A stretch of DNA of 64,000 nt from Marinomonas hwangdonensis (GTDB lineage: Bacteria > Pseudomonadota > Gammaproteobacteria > Pseudomonadales > Marinomonadaceae). The DNA is taken from contig NZ_RIZG01000002.1 in assembly GCF_003721245.1 (NCBI RefSeq), positions 218,571 to 282,570 on the forward strand. Direction: 5' to 3'. Position 1 is the stretch's first letter; each line of letters starts with the position of its first letter. Both the position numbers and the translations under genes were made by a program. This document shows, piece by piece, positions 7,453-16,642 of this stretch. The notes below the pieces were generated by a model, which was not told where the DNA came from, did not search any database, and saw nothing but the letters and a program-made list of their open reading frames with translations.

Positions 7453-9894
7453 ATGCATTCCGCCATCGACGTCAACCAAAGCCCTATGCTGACAGAAAAA
7501 CAAACATCGATATTAAAGGCGGCAGCTCAGAACATAGCGCCAACCTGGCCGCTGGATCAAATGATTGCCGTGAACCCTTTTTGGCCAATGCGCCACCAAC
7601 CGATTGAGCAAGTCAGTGCGACACTCAGCACGTTAGGACACGCTCAACTCTTGATGCCAAAAACCTATTATCTTAATCATTATCAATCTGGTGAGATAAC
7701 CTCGGGTGCACTGCAGCAAGCGGCACAGGAACAAGGTGTAAGCCTAGATCAAGCCGTCCTTGAAGCCTTCTTGGAACAAGAAAACCCCATCGCCAATTGG
7801 CACAATATTGCAGACTTACTAGACCATGAGCGTGATCCTCATAAAATGGCCTGGCGTGATGAAATAACCCATCAAATTAGCCAGTTTTGCGCCGCGCATT
7901 ATCAGCAACTGCGCCCAATTTTAGGACGACAAAACATCGATCATCAGCCTGATTTATATCAACACTGGCTAGACGTGACACGCCAAGACAAGGGCATCAG
8001 CATTATTTTGGATGAGTCTGGACTGCATCACTTTTTTCAACACTTACCCGAGACACAGGAACAGGTTTTCTCTTTAGCGATTGATACCCTAAAACTGAGT
8101 GATGACGCATTAGGGCATTATGCTCACGCACTCTTGCTCGACATTAATGGCTGGGCCTCTTGGGTAGCCTATCTGCGCTGGCAAGGCGACCTTTATGCTC
8201 AACCCAACGACGATATGTTGTCCTTGTTGGCCATACGCATGGCTTGGGAGCTGGTTATCTGGCGCTATTATCAAGCAAAAGAACCAAAGCATGCCGAACT
8301 GTTGAACGTACTCTGGTCACGTGAAAAAGCACAACTACCCCGTCTCATTCGCCAACAACAAGAAGCGCAAAGTCTGTTGTGGGTCTGGGCAAAAGCCGCT
8401 GAACTGAGTTATCACCATCGACTTCATCGCACCTTACTGACTGCGAAGCCACAACCTGCATCTACAGCGCCCAAACTGCAAGCGGCCTTTTGCATTGATG
8501 TGCGTTCTGAGGTCATACGTCGTGCCTTAGAAGCACAAAGTAACGACATTCAGACCTTGGGGTTTGCGGGATTTTTTGGCCTACCCATAGAGTATCAATC
8601 TCAAGCCAGCCCCTTATCTCGACCACAGTTACCAGGGCTATTAAAGCCTGCCATTCAAGTTACTGAAGCCGCTTCAACCAAAGCAACACTGACCGAAGAG
8701 GCATCCACCGACAACACGGCTTCTCAAATAAACAAAACAGCCCGTTGGCATGGCTGGTCACAAGCCGCCCCGTCGACGTTTTCTATGGTGGAATCCATGG
8801 GGTGGTTGTATGCGTTTAAAATGCTGAAACAGTCATTTTTGCCTAAGAGTGAAGAAAACCCGTTTAGTCGTCTGAGTCATCAAACAAAATGGACGCTGAC
8901 GCAAGCAGGACAGGTGTTATCAGTCAGAGAACAAGCTCAACTGGCAAAAGGCATTTTACACGCCATGGGCTTAACGCATTTTGCTAACACGATTTTGTTG
9001 GTCGGACACGGTAGCCACACTACGAACAATCTTCACGCGGCTGGGCTGGATTGCGGTGCCTGTGGCGGGCAAACAGGGGAAATAAACGTCAGAGTATTGG
9101 CCCAACTACTCAATAATTTAGATGTCCGAGCGGAACTTAAAACCCTTGGGGTGGAGATTCCACCCAGCAGCCGTTTTATTGCCGCACTGCACAACACCAC
9201 AACGGATCACATACGTTGTTTTGATGATCCTCTCGATGAGAAAATTCAACACTGGCTCGATGCCGCAACAAAAAAAGCGCAACGGGAACGCATCGCCCAA
9301 ATAGACCCAAGTTTACTCAAGGCTGATGATGACAAACTCAACAAAGCTTATTTAAAACGTAGCAAAGACTGGTCTCAAGTGCGTCCTGAATGGGGATTGG
9401 CTAACAATGCCGCATTTATTGTTGCTCCTAGAAACTGGACCCGCCAAGTAGACCTACAAGGCCGCAGTTTTTTACACGATTACCAATGGCAAAATGACAC
9501 CGGGTTTAGCGTACTTGAACTCATCATGACTGCTCCCATGATAGTCACCAACTGGATCAACATGCAGTACAACGCGTCGGTAACAGATAACCTAAAATAT
9601 GGCTGTGGCAACAAGGTCTTACATAACGCGGTTGGAGGCAACATAGGGGTATTCGAAGGCAACGGCGGCGACCTCCGCATTGGCCTTTCAATGCAATCCC
9701 TGCACAATGGCGAAAAATGGATGCACCAGCCACAACGACTTGCCGTGTACATCGCCGCCCCAAAAGAAGCCATCGAAACCATCGCGTCAAAGCACGATAA
9801 TGTCCGTCATTTAATCGACAATGAATGGCTCTATGTATTTCGCTGGAGTGAAGACGGGTTAATTGAACGCTTTCACCAACAAAAATGGCATTAA
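7453..9894 (+). CDS. dabA: DabA, zinc-binding catalytic subunit of the inorganic carbon transporter (DUF2309)
   Basis: DabA is a peripheral, carbonic-anhydrase-like protein that hydrates CO2 to bicarbonate one way, coupled to DabB. The ATG at 7453 has an AAGGAG site eight bases upstream; an in-frame ATG at 7405 has none, so I take 813 residues. The expected zinc ligands are visible: Cys347 and Asp349 in FCIDVRSE, His519 in VGHGSH and Cys534 in LDCGACGG. Their spacing (172 and 15 residues) matches the characterised Halothiobacillus protein almost exactly. A Thr/Ala/Ser-rich linker lies near residues 410-435. No RuBisCO or carboxysome genes are nearby, so the role is probably bicarbonate supply for carboxylases in a heterotroph. 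Confidence 0.92.
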   Translation: MHSAIDVNQSPMLTEKQTSILKAAAQNIAPTWPLDQMIAVNPFWPMRHQPIEQVSATLSTLGHAQLLMPKTYYLNHYQSGEITSGALQQAAQEQGVSLDQAVLEAFLEQENPIANWHNIADLLDHERDPHKMAWRDEITHQISQFCAAHYQQLRPILGRQNIDHQPDLYQHWLDVTRQDKGISIILDESGLHHFFQHLPETQEQVFSLAIDTLKLSDDALGHYAHALLLDINGWASWVAYLRWQGDLYAQPNDDMLSLLAIRMAWELVIWRYYQAKEPKHAELLNVLWSREKAQLPRLIRQQQEAQSLLWVWAKAAELSYHHRLHRTLLTAKPQPASTAPKLQAAFCIDVRSEVIRRALEAQSNDIQTLGFAGFFGLPIEYQSQASPLSRPQLPGLLKPAIQVTEAASTKATLTEEASTDNTASQINKTARWHGWSQAAPSTFSMVESMGWLYAFKMLKQSFLPKSEENPFSRLSHQTKWTLTQAGQVLSVREQAQLAKGILHAMGLTHFANTILLVGHGSHTTNNLHAAGLDCGACGGQTGEINVRVLAQLLNNLDVRAELKTLGVEIPPSSRFIAALHNTTTDHIRCFDDPLDEKIQHWLDAATKKAQRERIAQIDPSLLKADDDKLNKAYLKRSKDWSQVRPEWGLANNAAFIVAPRNWTRQVDLQGRSFLHDYQWQNDTGFSVLELIMTAPMIVTNWINMQYNASVTDNLKYGCGNKVLHNAVGGNIGVFEGNGGDLRIGLSMQSLHNGEKWMHQPQRLAVYIAAPKEAIETIASKHDNVRHLIDNEWLYVFRWSEDGLIERFHQQKWH

Positions 9895-10056
9895 CAGCCA
9901 CACTTTGTACACATTTATTTCTAATTCTTAACACGGATGCTAATATTAAGAAGTTGACAGCAGACCGCCTTGTTTAAAAGTTTAGGGATGGTTTAAAACA
10001 GCGGTGCTGTCTTGTGAGTATAGAATGACCCTTGACCCTTTAAATAAGGTATCCCT

Positions 10057-11940
10057 ATGAAAGTATCCCAAAAAGTTGCGCTCTGCGCTTCAGCCGTCGT
10101 TATCTTAGCCTTCGCCCTTTATTCATGGATACAATACAGCAGCTTAAAAAGCGCTTTATTTGAAAAAACCTCAACCAGCACCCAAGAAAGCAGCCTTGCA
10201 TTAGCAGAGCAAGTCAATAACTGGCTTAACGGTAAGTTGGTACTAATCAATACCGCCGCACAAATCATAGATAACGATTTTTCAGGGCAAACCATTCAAA
10301 AAACCTTCGATTTGCCCGTGTACAAAAATGAGTTCTTACTCATGTTTGGAGGGCTCTCCACAGATGGAGAACGCATTACCAACGATCCAAGTTGGAACCC
10401 AACCGGTTGGGATGCCCGTAAACGACCTTGGTATCCATTAGCGCAAGCACACAAAGAAGCCATTTTAACAGACCCTTATCCTGATGCGGCATCGGGGGAG
10501 ATTCTGATTTCAGCTGTCGCTAACTTTTATGATAAAGGTCAGTTCAAAGGCGCCTTTGGTGGCGATTTAAGCTTGAAAACCGTGTCAGATGCGGTCAATA
10601 CGCTTAACTTCAATGACACAGGTTATGCTTTCTTACTAAATGACGCTGGCAATATCATCAGTCACCCAGAAGCCGAGTTAAATGGCAAAAAAATGACGGA
10701 TTTCATCGCAGGCGCTATGCCTTCGCTGAATAAGAACCTAAATGAGGTCACGTTAAAAGATGGCCGTGCCGCCTATATCTCCTTCACGCCATTGACCAAT
10801 CTCTACGGTGCAAAATGGTATATCGGTGTTGTTTTAGATCAGGATAAAGTATTACAAGATGTGCGTGAATTTGGCTGGATCGCCTTGATAAGTACCATCA
10901 TTGCAGCAACCTTGGCCTCTTTCATCCTATACTTGGTCGTCAGCCAATTGCTCAAACCTTTACAAGCATTGCGTCAATCTTTGCACGACATTAATAGTGG
11001 CAATGGGGATTTAACAAAACGACTCAGCATTGTTAGTAATGACGAATTTGGTCAGGTTTCGAGCGACTTCAATCGCTTCATTGATTATTTGCAGACACTC
11101 ATTCGCGACATAAAAAGTTTGTCCGTTGATGTGAGATCAAATACTGACAAGACGGCCTTGTCGTCTGCAAACTCAGCCAAACAATTACGAACCCAGTTGA
11201 GCGAGCTAGACCAGCTTGCCACCGCTATGCATGAAATGTCTGCCACTGCTCATGACGTCGCTGGTAGCGCACAGACTGCCGCGGAACGAGCGAATCAAGC
11301 GGATACTTCGGCCAAAAGTGGGGAAGAAATCGTTAACCGCACGACTCAATCCATTGCTGAGCTAACAGAACAAACCGACAGTGTGGTCACCACCATCAAT
11401 GAGTTAGTGGGTTACAGTAACAATATTGAATCTATCTTAACCGTGATTACTGACATTGCCGATCAGACGAACTTGTTGGCACTGAACGCCGCCATAGAAG
11501 CCGCTCGCGCGGGCGAGCAAGGTCGTGGCTTTGCTGTTGTTGCCGATGAAGTTCGCACCTTGGCATCTAAAACACAAGAGTCGACTGAGCAGATCAATAA
11601 AATGATTCACCAGCTTCAGGGCGGTGTGAAAAATGCGGAAAATGTGATTCTCAAAAGCAAGGATAATGCGAAGCACACTCAAGGTGTTGCCGAGCAAGCT
11701 AAAGAGGCACTGCACGCAATCCGCGCTAGCATACTGGAGATTAATGACATGAACGTTCAGATCGCCACCGCAGCAGAACAGCAAAGCGCTACTTCAAACG
11801 AAATCAACCGTAATACCACCAATATTCGAGACATCAGTCAGGCGGTATCGGAAGCCGCAAAAGAACAAGAAGCCCTATGCCAAGCTATGGTAGACATCAC
11901 GAACAAGCAAGCTAAGGCATTGGATAAGTTTAAAGTGTAA
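10057..11940 (+). CDS. Methyl-accepting chemotaxis protein with dCACHE sensor
   Basis: This 627-residue transmembrane chemoreceptor has a TM helix at ~7-29, a periplasmic double-CACHE domain to about 275 ([16 protein letters not shown] and [11 protein letters not shown] are typical), a second TM helix at ~277-298, a HAMP domain, and a cytoplasmic signalling domain. The hairpin tip, which binds CheA/CheW, begins [17 protein letters not shown] near residue 471. There is no C-terminal pentapeptide for CheR/CheB tethering. dCACHE receptors usually bind amino acids or other small ligands; the ligand here is unknown. The gene is probably monocistronic, ending before the strong terminator at 12001-12046. 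Confidence 0.92.
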   Translation: MKVSQKVALCASAVVILAFALYSWIQYSSLKSALFEKTSTSTQESSLALAEQVNNWLNGKLVLINTAAQIIDNDFSGQTIQKTFDLPVYKNEFLLMFGGLSTDGERITNDPSWNPTGWDARKRPWYPLAQAHKEAILTDPYPDAASGEILISAVANFYDKGQFKGAFGGDLSLKTVSDAVNTLNFNDTGYAFLLNDAGNIISHPEAELNGKKMTDFIAGAMPSLNKNLNEVTLKDGRAAYISFTPLTNLYGAKWYIGVVLDQDKVLQDVREFGWIALISTIIAATLASFILYLVVSQLLKPLQALRQSLHDINSGNGDLTKRLSIVSNDEFGQVSSDFNRFIDYLQTLIRDIKSLSVDVRSNTDKTALSSANSAKQLRTQLSELDQLATAMHEMSATAHDVAGSAQTAAERANQADTSAKSGEEIVNRTTQSIAELTEQTDSVVTTINELVGYSNNIESILTVITDIADQTNLLALNAAIEAARAGEQGRGFAVVADEVRTLASKTQESTEQINKMIHQLQGGVKNAENVILKSKDNAKHTQGVAEQAKEALHAIRASILEINDMNVQIATAAEQQSATSNEINRNTTNIRDISQAVSEAAKEQEALCQAMVDITNKQAKALDKFKV

Positions 11941-12000
11941 AACGATACCTATTGGTTTTATGATTCACCTTAACCTGTCAGATTAGCTAATCTCAAAACG

Positions 12001-12046
12001 AAAAAATCCCGATTCTCAATCATCATGTTGAGAACCGGGATTTTTT
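12001..12046. terminator. Bidirectional rho-independent terminator
   Basis: The arms 12001-12019 and 12028-12046 (AAAAAATCCCGATTCTCAA and its near-perfect complement, one mismatch) surround an 8-base loop. There is an A run before and a T run after, so it serves both the chemoreceptor gene and the converging dgcA. Confidence 0.9.
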
Positions 12047-12060
12047 TATGGGTACCCTCT

Positions 12061-13041
12061 TTATCCCCAAACGCCTTCAACGGGATGCACTACGCTCCCC
12101 TCGTAGCGCAAAGCCGGAAGCCGATCTTTGGACAATAAAAGCGGGCCATCAATATCCACCCAACGCGCCTGTTGGGCCAGCAGTAAAGCAGGAGCCATCG
12201 CCAAAGAGGTGCCCACCATGCAACCCACCATGATATCAAAGCCTTGTTGCTGCGCCTCATTCAATAACGCGAGAGCTTCCGTCATGCCGCCTGTTTTATC
12301 CAGCTTTATATTGATCGCTTGGTAACGCCCTTTTAAGGCCCCAAGAGACGAACGATCTAAACAAGATTCATCGGCCACCAGCGGAATCTCGGGGTTGAGC
12401 CCCTCCAGTAAATGCTCTTCCGCCGCCCCCAGAGGTTGTTCGATCATCTCCACACCCAACAATGCAAGTTGAGGCAAATAGGCTTCAAGCTGTTCGAAGC
12501 TCCAGCCAGTATTGGCGTCTATCACCAGACGTGTGTCTGGGGCCGCCGCACGAATCGCTTGCACACGTGCTAAATCGTCTTCGCGTCCCAATTTTAACTT
12601 TAAAATAGGACGATGCTTTTGCACCGCTGCGGCTTTTGCCATATTGTCTGGCGTGTCTAACGACAAGGTAAACACGGTTGTCACTTCTTTAGGCGGCGCT
12701 TGAAATCCGGCAAATTGCCAAGCAGCTTGTCCCGCTAACTTGGCATCTAATTCAAAAAGTGCGCAGTCGATTGCGTTTCTGGCCGCACCGGCAGGCAGAT
12801 GCTCAGCCAATTCATCGCGACTCATACCCGACTCCACTAGGCTTTTCACCCCTTCAACCATCTTCAAGACATCAGGATAATCGGCTTCGAACACATCCAT
12901 GCGTTCACATTCACCGCGCCCAACAACGCCTTCTTGCTCAATAGTGACGACGATCACCTCGCCGTTTAATTGCACCATACGAGAAATGACAAAGGGTTCG
13001 TGTAAGGGCCACTTTTCAACATCAATCGTCATGCATCGCAT
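12061..13041 (-). CDS. dgcA: DgcA, N-acetyl-glutamate / dipeptide epimerase of the enolase superfamily
   Basis: The 326-residue protein has the muconate-lactonising/mandelate-racemase fold. Visible active-site elements are a KLK motif on the second barrel strand (PILKLKLG), Asp in VIDANTGW, Glu in MIEQPLG, Asp in VADESC and the final Lys in INIKLDKTGG. This pattern is typical of L-Ala-D/L-Glu epimerases. Next to dgcN it fits DgcA of the marine D-glutamate pathway, converting N-acetyl-D-glutamate to the L form. The ATG shares one base with the dgcN stop (TAATG), so the two are translationally coupled. Muropeptide dipeptide epimerase is the alternative function; the partner gene favours DgcA. 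Confidence 0.85.
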   Translation of the reverse strand: MRCMTIDVEKWPLHEPFVISRMVQLNGEVIVVTIEQEGVVGRGECERMDVFEADYPDVLKMVEGVKSLVESGMSRDELAEHLPAGAARNAIDCALFELDAKLAGQAAWQFAGFQAPPKEVTTVFTLSLDTPDNMAKAAAVQKHRPILKLKLGREDDLARVQAIRAAAPDTRLVIDANTGWSFEQLEAYLPQLALLGVEMIEQPLGAAEEHLLEGLNPEIPLVADESCLDRSSLGALKGRYQAINIKLDKTGGMTEALALLNEAQQQGFDIMVGCMVGTSLAMAPALLLAQQARWVDIDGPLLLSKDRLPALRYEGSVVHPVEGVWG

Positions 13042-14054
13042 TATAAGGTCTCCAAATTGTCCACGATGGAAGCCACACCCGTACGCACTGGATCTACCAC
13101 AGGCACACCAAACTTGGCTTCTACGCGGGCAATCTCTTTTAAGGCGTCTTCATGGGTCAAATTAACGGTGTTTAACGCAATTCCCCCTAGGCGAATATTT
13201 GGATTAGTCACGGCCCCCATGGCAAGATTGGTTTCAATCACTTTATCCAGTTCTGGCACCAAATACCCATCCATAGAGTCCATCTGCACGCGACCTGCTT
13301 CATGACAAACAATCAGTACATCGGCTTGTGCTCCATGGAGCAAACCCAGACTGACACCCGCATAAGCCGGATGAAACAAAGACCCTTGACCTTCAATAAT
13401 ATCCCAATGATCCGCGGTGTTATCAGGTGACAAAACTTCAACCATACCAGCGATAAAATCCGATACCACAGCGTCTACCGGCACCCCATTACCTTCAATC
13501 AGAATACCTGTCTGACCAGTCGCTCTAAAGGTCGCATTCATACCTCGCTGTGCCATTTCTTTATGAATCGCTAAGGTGGTAAACATCTTACCCACGCAGC
13601 AATCGGTGCCCACACTCAATAAGCGCTTGCCAGAACGCGGCAACCCTGTACCACACACCATCTCGCCTTTTGGAATACGAACGTCATACAAGGTCTGTCC
13701 AGTACGCTCGGCGGCCGCCACAAGTTCAGGAATATCCACCAGTCTCATGTGTAAACCACTGGCGATGTCTAACCCAGCTTCCATGGCCTCTATTAACAGT
13801 CCAATCCACTCTTTTGGTAAGGTGCCACCGATAGGTGCCAAGCCTACTACAAAGGTTTTTGCTCCCGCGGCGGCCGCTTCTTGCACTGACATGTCTGGCA
13901 AACCCAGATCGGCTTTTGCTCCCGCCAATCGCAATTGCGCGACACATTTCTCTGGACGCCAATGAGCAATGCCTTTTGCCACTTTCGCCATAATAAGGTC
14001 ATTGGCATCGCCTAAGAAAACCAAGTAAGGTGCGTTCAATGTTAACGTATTCAT
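13041..14054 (-). CDS. dgcN: DgcN, DUF1611 D-glutamate N-acetyltransferase
   Basis: The 337-residue DUF1611 protein has a P-loop-like segment (SVGTDCCVGKMFTTLAI, about residue 165) and a second conserved block with HEAGR. DUF1611 proteins paired with an enolase-superfamily epimerase have been described in marine bacteria as DgcN. DgcN acetylates D-glutamate, and DgcA then converts the product to N-acetyl-L-glutamate for normal catabolism. It lies downstream of amino-acid transport genes on the same strand. The assignment rests on family and context; older annotations as an NAD-dependent epimerase are not supported by a visible Rossmann motif. Confidence 0.82.
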   Translation of the reverse strand: MNTLTLNAPYLVFLGDANDLIMAKVAKGIAHWRPEKCVAQLRLAGAKADLGLPDMSVQEAAAAGAKTFVVGLAPIGGTLPKEWIGLLIEAMEAGLDIASGLHMRLVDIPELVAAAERTGQTLYDVRIPKGEMVCGTGLPRSGKRLLSVGTDCCVGKMFTTLAIHKEMAQRGMNATFRATGQTGILIEGNGVPVDAVVSDFIAGMVEVLSPDNTADHWDIIEGQGSLFHPAYAGVSLGLLHGAQADVLIVCHEAGRVQMDSMDGYLVPELDKVIETNLAMGAVTNPNIRLGGIALNTVNLTHEDALKEIARVEAKFGVPVVDPVRTGVASIVDNLETL

Positions 14055-14122
14055 GATTGTCTTCCTTTTTAAGTCAAACGAACCTGCAGAAGTGAAAACA
14101 CCCCTGTAAATGGTCGTTGTGT

Positions 14123-14177
14123 GGTTAATATGTTGTTGGTTAACGTATTGCTGATTAATGTTTTGCTGATTAATGCA
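14123..14177. repeat. 15-bp tandem repeat between permease and dgcN
   Basis: Four successive diverged copies of a 15-bp unit (GGTTAATATGTTGTT, GGTTAACGTATTGCT, GATTAATGTTTTGCT, then GATTAATGCA) fill the spacer. The last copy includes the permease stop codon. It looks like a replication-slippage minisatellite and lengthens the permease-dgcN spacer. Confidence 0.7.
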
Positions 14178-14844
14178 CTCGAATGAGATGACGCTCTAAT
14201 TGTCGCCAGAGAAGTACAAAGCCCGTCGTTATGAGTAAGTAGACACATGCTGCCGCAAAATACGTTGAGATATCAAACGTTTGCGAAAACACTCGTCTTG
14301 TTTGTCCCATCAGATCCATAACAGTGATCACACTGGCGACAGCACTGCCTTTGAGCATCAAAATGCACTCATTACCCAAAGCAGGAAACGCAAGACGATA
14401 AGCCAGTGGCATGATAATGCGACGATAAAGCAAGGTGGCTTTCATCCCAATGGCTCTGCCTGCCTCAATGGCTCCGCCGTTCACAGATTGAATTGCGCCA
14501 CGCAAAATTTCCGTTTGATACGCTAAGGAATTCAAAGTGAAGGCCAACAAGGCCGAATTAACGGGATCTCGGAAAAAGCCCCATAAACCGACCTCCATTA
14601 GAAAAGGCCGAAACTGCCCCGATCCGTAGTACACCAAAAAAAGCTGGGCAATTAAGGGGGTACCTCGAAAAAAAGAGATAAAAACCTGTACCGGCAAGCG
14701 AAAATAACGCTCTTGTCGTGTTCTTAAAATCGCCAAAGGCAAAGCAAACACCGCCGCAATGATCACCGCGGTAAAAGTGATCTTCATCGTGAGCATGGCA
14801 CCATCAAGCAATACAGGCGCGTAGTTTTGAATAATATTCAGCAC
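14170..14844 (-). CDS. Polar amino acid ABC transporter permease (HisM type)
   Basis: This 224-residue inner-membrane protein has about five hydrophobic helices and the BPD_transp_1 fold of histidine/glutamate-type importers. The EAA loop that contacts the ATPase is visible (AIEAGRAIGMKATLLYRRII). It forms the second permease of a pair with the gene at 14868 and probably makes a heterodimer. The operon context (binding protein upstream, dgcN-dgcA downstream) points to D-glutamate or related substrate uptake. No ATP-binding subunit is encoded here. Confidence 0.9.
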   Translation of the reverse strand: MLNIIQNYAPVLLDGAMLTMKITFTAVIIAAVFALPLAILRTRQERYFRLPVQVFISFFRGTPLIAQLFLVYYGSGQFRPFLMEVGLWGFFRDPVNSALLAFTLNSLAYQTEILRGAIQSVNGGAIEAGRAIGMKATLLYRRIIMPLAYRLAFPALGNECILMLKGSAVASVITVMDLMGQTRRVFSQTFDISTYFAAACVYLLITTGFVLLWRQLERHLIRVH

Positions 14845-14867
14845 AGTGATTCCCTATAATTCCTTTA

Positions 14868-15608
14868 TTAATGATGAGAGCGAATGCCACGATTAGCCCG
14901 CTTTTCCATGTAACCCAGTACCCGTTCGAAGATAATACACACCGCCCAATACAGTACGCACACCGTTAGGTAAAACAAGAAAGGCTGCTTTGTGGACCCG
15001 ACCGCGATATTGGTCATCCGCATGAGATCGTTCAGGGCAATAACCGACACCAGCGCCGTATCCTTTACTAGGTTAATCCATAAATTCCCCAATCCTGGCA
15101 ACGCCAAGCGCATAATCTGCGGCCGTTCGATCAGCCAAAATATTTGCAATCGCCCCATTGCTAACGAAAAGCCCGCTTCCTTTTGGCCTTTATCAATCGA
15201 CTGCCAGGCCCCCCGGAGAACTTCGGCGGCGTAACCGCTAAACACCAAACCAAGTGCAACCACGCCCGCCAAAAATGGGCTGAATTCAAAATACCCATTA
15301 TTGGGGCTCAACCATTTCAACAGCTGATTGATCAGCAATCCCACACCGTGGTAAATCATAAACAGTGTGAGTAGCTCTGGTAGCCCTCTGATTATGGTGG
15401 TGTAAAGTAAGGCAAACGTGGTTGCGACGCGCTGCTTACTCACTGACAAAGCTGCAACACAAGCTCCTAAAAATAACCCGACTGGCAGTGCGGTGAACGC
15501 GAGCAGTAACGTGATACCCAACCCCGCCAGTAACTCATCCCCCCATCCCACATCGCCAACACTGAGGAACACCATCGCTTCTGAGAATGTTGTCATTTTT
15601 TTTATCAC
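14868..15608 (-). CDS. Polar amino acid ABC transporter permease (HisQ type)
   Basis: This 246-residue permease of the His/Glu/Gln family has about five TM helices and an EAA-like loop (QKEAGFSLAMGRLQIFWLIE) near residue 145. It follows the binding-protein gene after a 77-bp spacer holding a strong stem-loop, and precedes the partner permease by 23 bp. Met5 is an alternative start. The substrate is inferred from the dgcN-dgcA genes in the same transcription unit. Confidence 0.9.
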   Translation of the reverse strand: MIKKMTTFSEAMVFLSVGDVGWGDELLAGLGITLLLAFTALPVGLFLGACVAALSVSKQRVATTFALLYTTIIRGLPELLTLFMIYHGVGLLINQLLKWLSPNNGYFEFSPFLAGVVALGLVFSGYAAEVLRGAWQSIDKGQKEAGFSLAMGRLQIFWLIERPQIMRLALPGLGNLWINLVKDTALVSVIALNDLMRMTNIAVGSTKQPFLFYLTVCVLYWAVCIIFERVLGYMEKRANRGIRSHH

Positions 15609-15641
15609 TCTTCACAAAAGACATAAAAAGATACGAAATGG

Positions 15642-15681
15642 TTTAGAAAGGCATTGTTAACACGGCCAATGCCTTTCTAAA
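15642..15681 (-). promoter_or_regulatory. Intercistronic stem-loop after the binding-protein gene
   Basis: A perfect 15-bp inverted repeat (TTTAGAAAGGCATTG with its complement, 10-base loop) begins four bases after the stop codon of the binding-protein gene and lies upstream of the permease. There is no T run, so it is not a full terminator. Such hairpins often protect the upstream message and set binding protein above permease. Confidence 0.65.
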
Positions 15682-15685
15682 TGGC

Positions 15686-16462
15686 CTATTTCAAGGTCAG
15701 AAGGTTCAGTGAAAAGTATTCATCATTGATTTTTTGATACGTACCATTCGCAATAATGGCGGCCAATGCCTCATTGAGCTCAGCCAGTAACGCCGTGTCT
15801 TCTTTACGCAGTGCAATCCCTACCCCTTCGCCGACATAGGCTGGGTCAGTAATCAATTCTCCAACACGCTCACAGCAAGCACCTTCAGCCGAATTTAACC
15901 AGTCTGTCATTGGCATAATGTCACCGGCTTGGGCATCAATACGACCGCTGGCTAAATCTAAATTAACCGCGTCTTGGGTCGGATAGAGGCGTATTTCTGA
16001 GTCTGGGTAGTTGGCTAGTAAGAACTCCGCCTGTGTGGTCGATCCTTGTGCACCAATGATCTTACCTTTCATCGCCTGAGGGGATACGTCGGTTAGAGAG
16101 ACATATTTGTCCGCCACAAAGGTCATCGCAGACGCTTGGTAAGGATCAGTAAAGGCGACTTGCTCTTTTCGCGCTTCTGTTATGAACATGGACGCTAACA
16201 CCACATCGTATTTATTGGCCAACAAGGCCGGAATAATGCCGTCCCAGTCCTGTGCAACAAAGGTACATTCACGCTGCATTTCTGCACAAATGGCACGGCC
16301 GATATCGATGTCAAAACCCGCTAGTTGCCCATCCGCTTTGTAGTAATTGAACGGAGGGTAAGCACCTTCTGTTCCAATCCGTAACGTATCACTGGCAACC
16401 GCGGTCATCGCTGTCATGGAGAGGCAGGTGAGAACGGCACTGGTCAAAAACATGTTTTTCAT
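15686..16462 (-). CDS. Periplasmic amino acid-binding protein
   Basis: This 258-residue solute-binding protein of family 3 (HisJ/LAO type) has a clear signal peptide (MKNMFLTSAVLTCLSMTAM ... AVA) and the family opening LRIGTEGAYPPFNYYKADG, followed by GFDIDIGRAICAEM. It captures its ligand in the periplasm for the two permeases downstream. Cysteines at CAEMQRECTF and ACCERVG may form disulphides. It is the first gene of the putative D-glutamate operon and is divergent from the LysR gene at 16643, which probably regulates it. Confidence 0.92.
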   Translation of the reverse strand: MKNMFLTSAVLTCLSMTAMTAVASDTLRIGTEGAYPPFNYYKADGQLAGFDIDIGRAICAEMQRECTFVAQDWDGIIPALLANKYDVVLASMFITEARKEQVAFTDPYQASAMTFVADKYVSLTDVSPQAMKGKIIGAQGSTTQAEFLLANYPDSEIRLYPTQDAVNLDLASGRIDAQAGDIMPMTDWLNSAEGACCERVGELITDPAYVGEGVGIALRKEDTALLAELNEALAAIIANGTYQKINDEYFSLNLLTLK

Positions 16463-16642
16463 ACTGAGTTCCTTTGCTTATACAAAATAGTATCTGGCAT
16501 ACCCAAGATAGCAGTTTGCTAGAAGTGATATTGAGTATCACCAAAAAACAATAATTGTAATAATGATGAATAAATATGATATACATAGCTCACTGCTATA
16601 CATAATGCTGAAACAATAAGGATATATCGAGGAGATCCCCCT

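Noticed and set aside
9895-10056. Imperfect hairpin (ACAGC...GCTGT) between dabA and the chemoreceptor gene
   Set aside because: The arms are interrupted by a bulge and far apart, with no T run; too weak to call a terminator or leader element.
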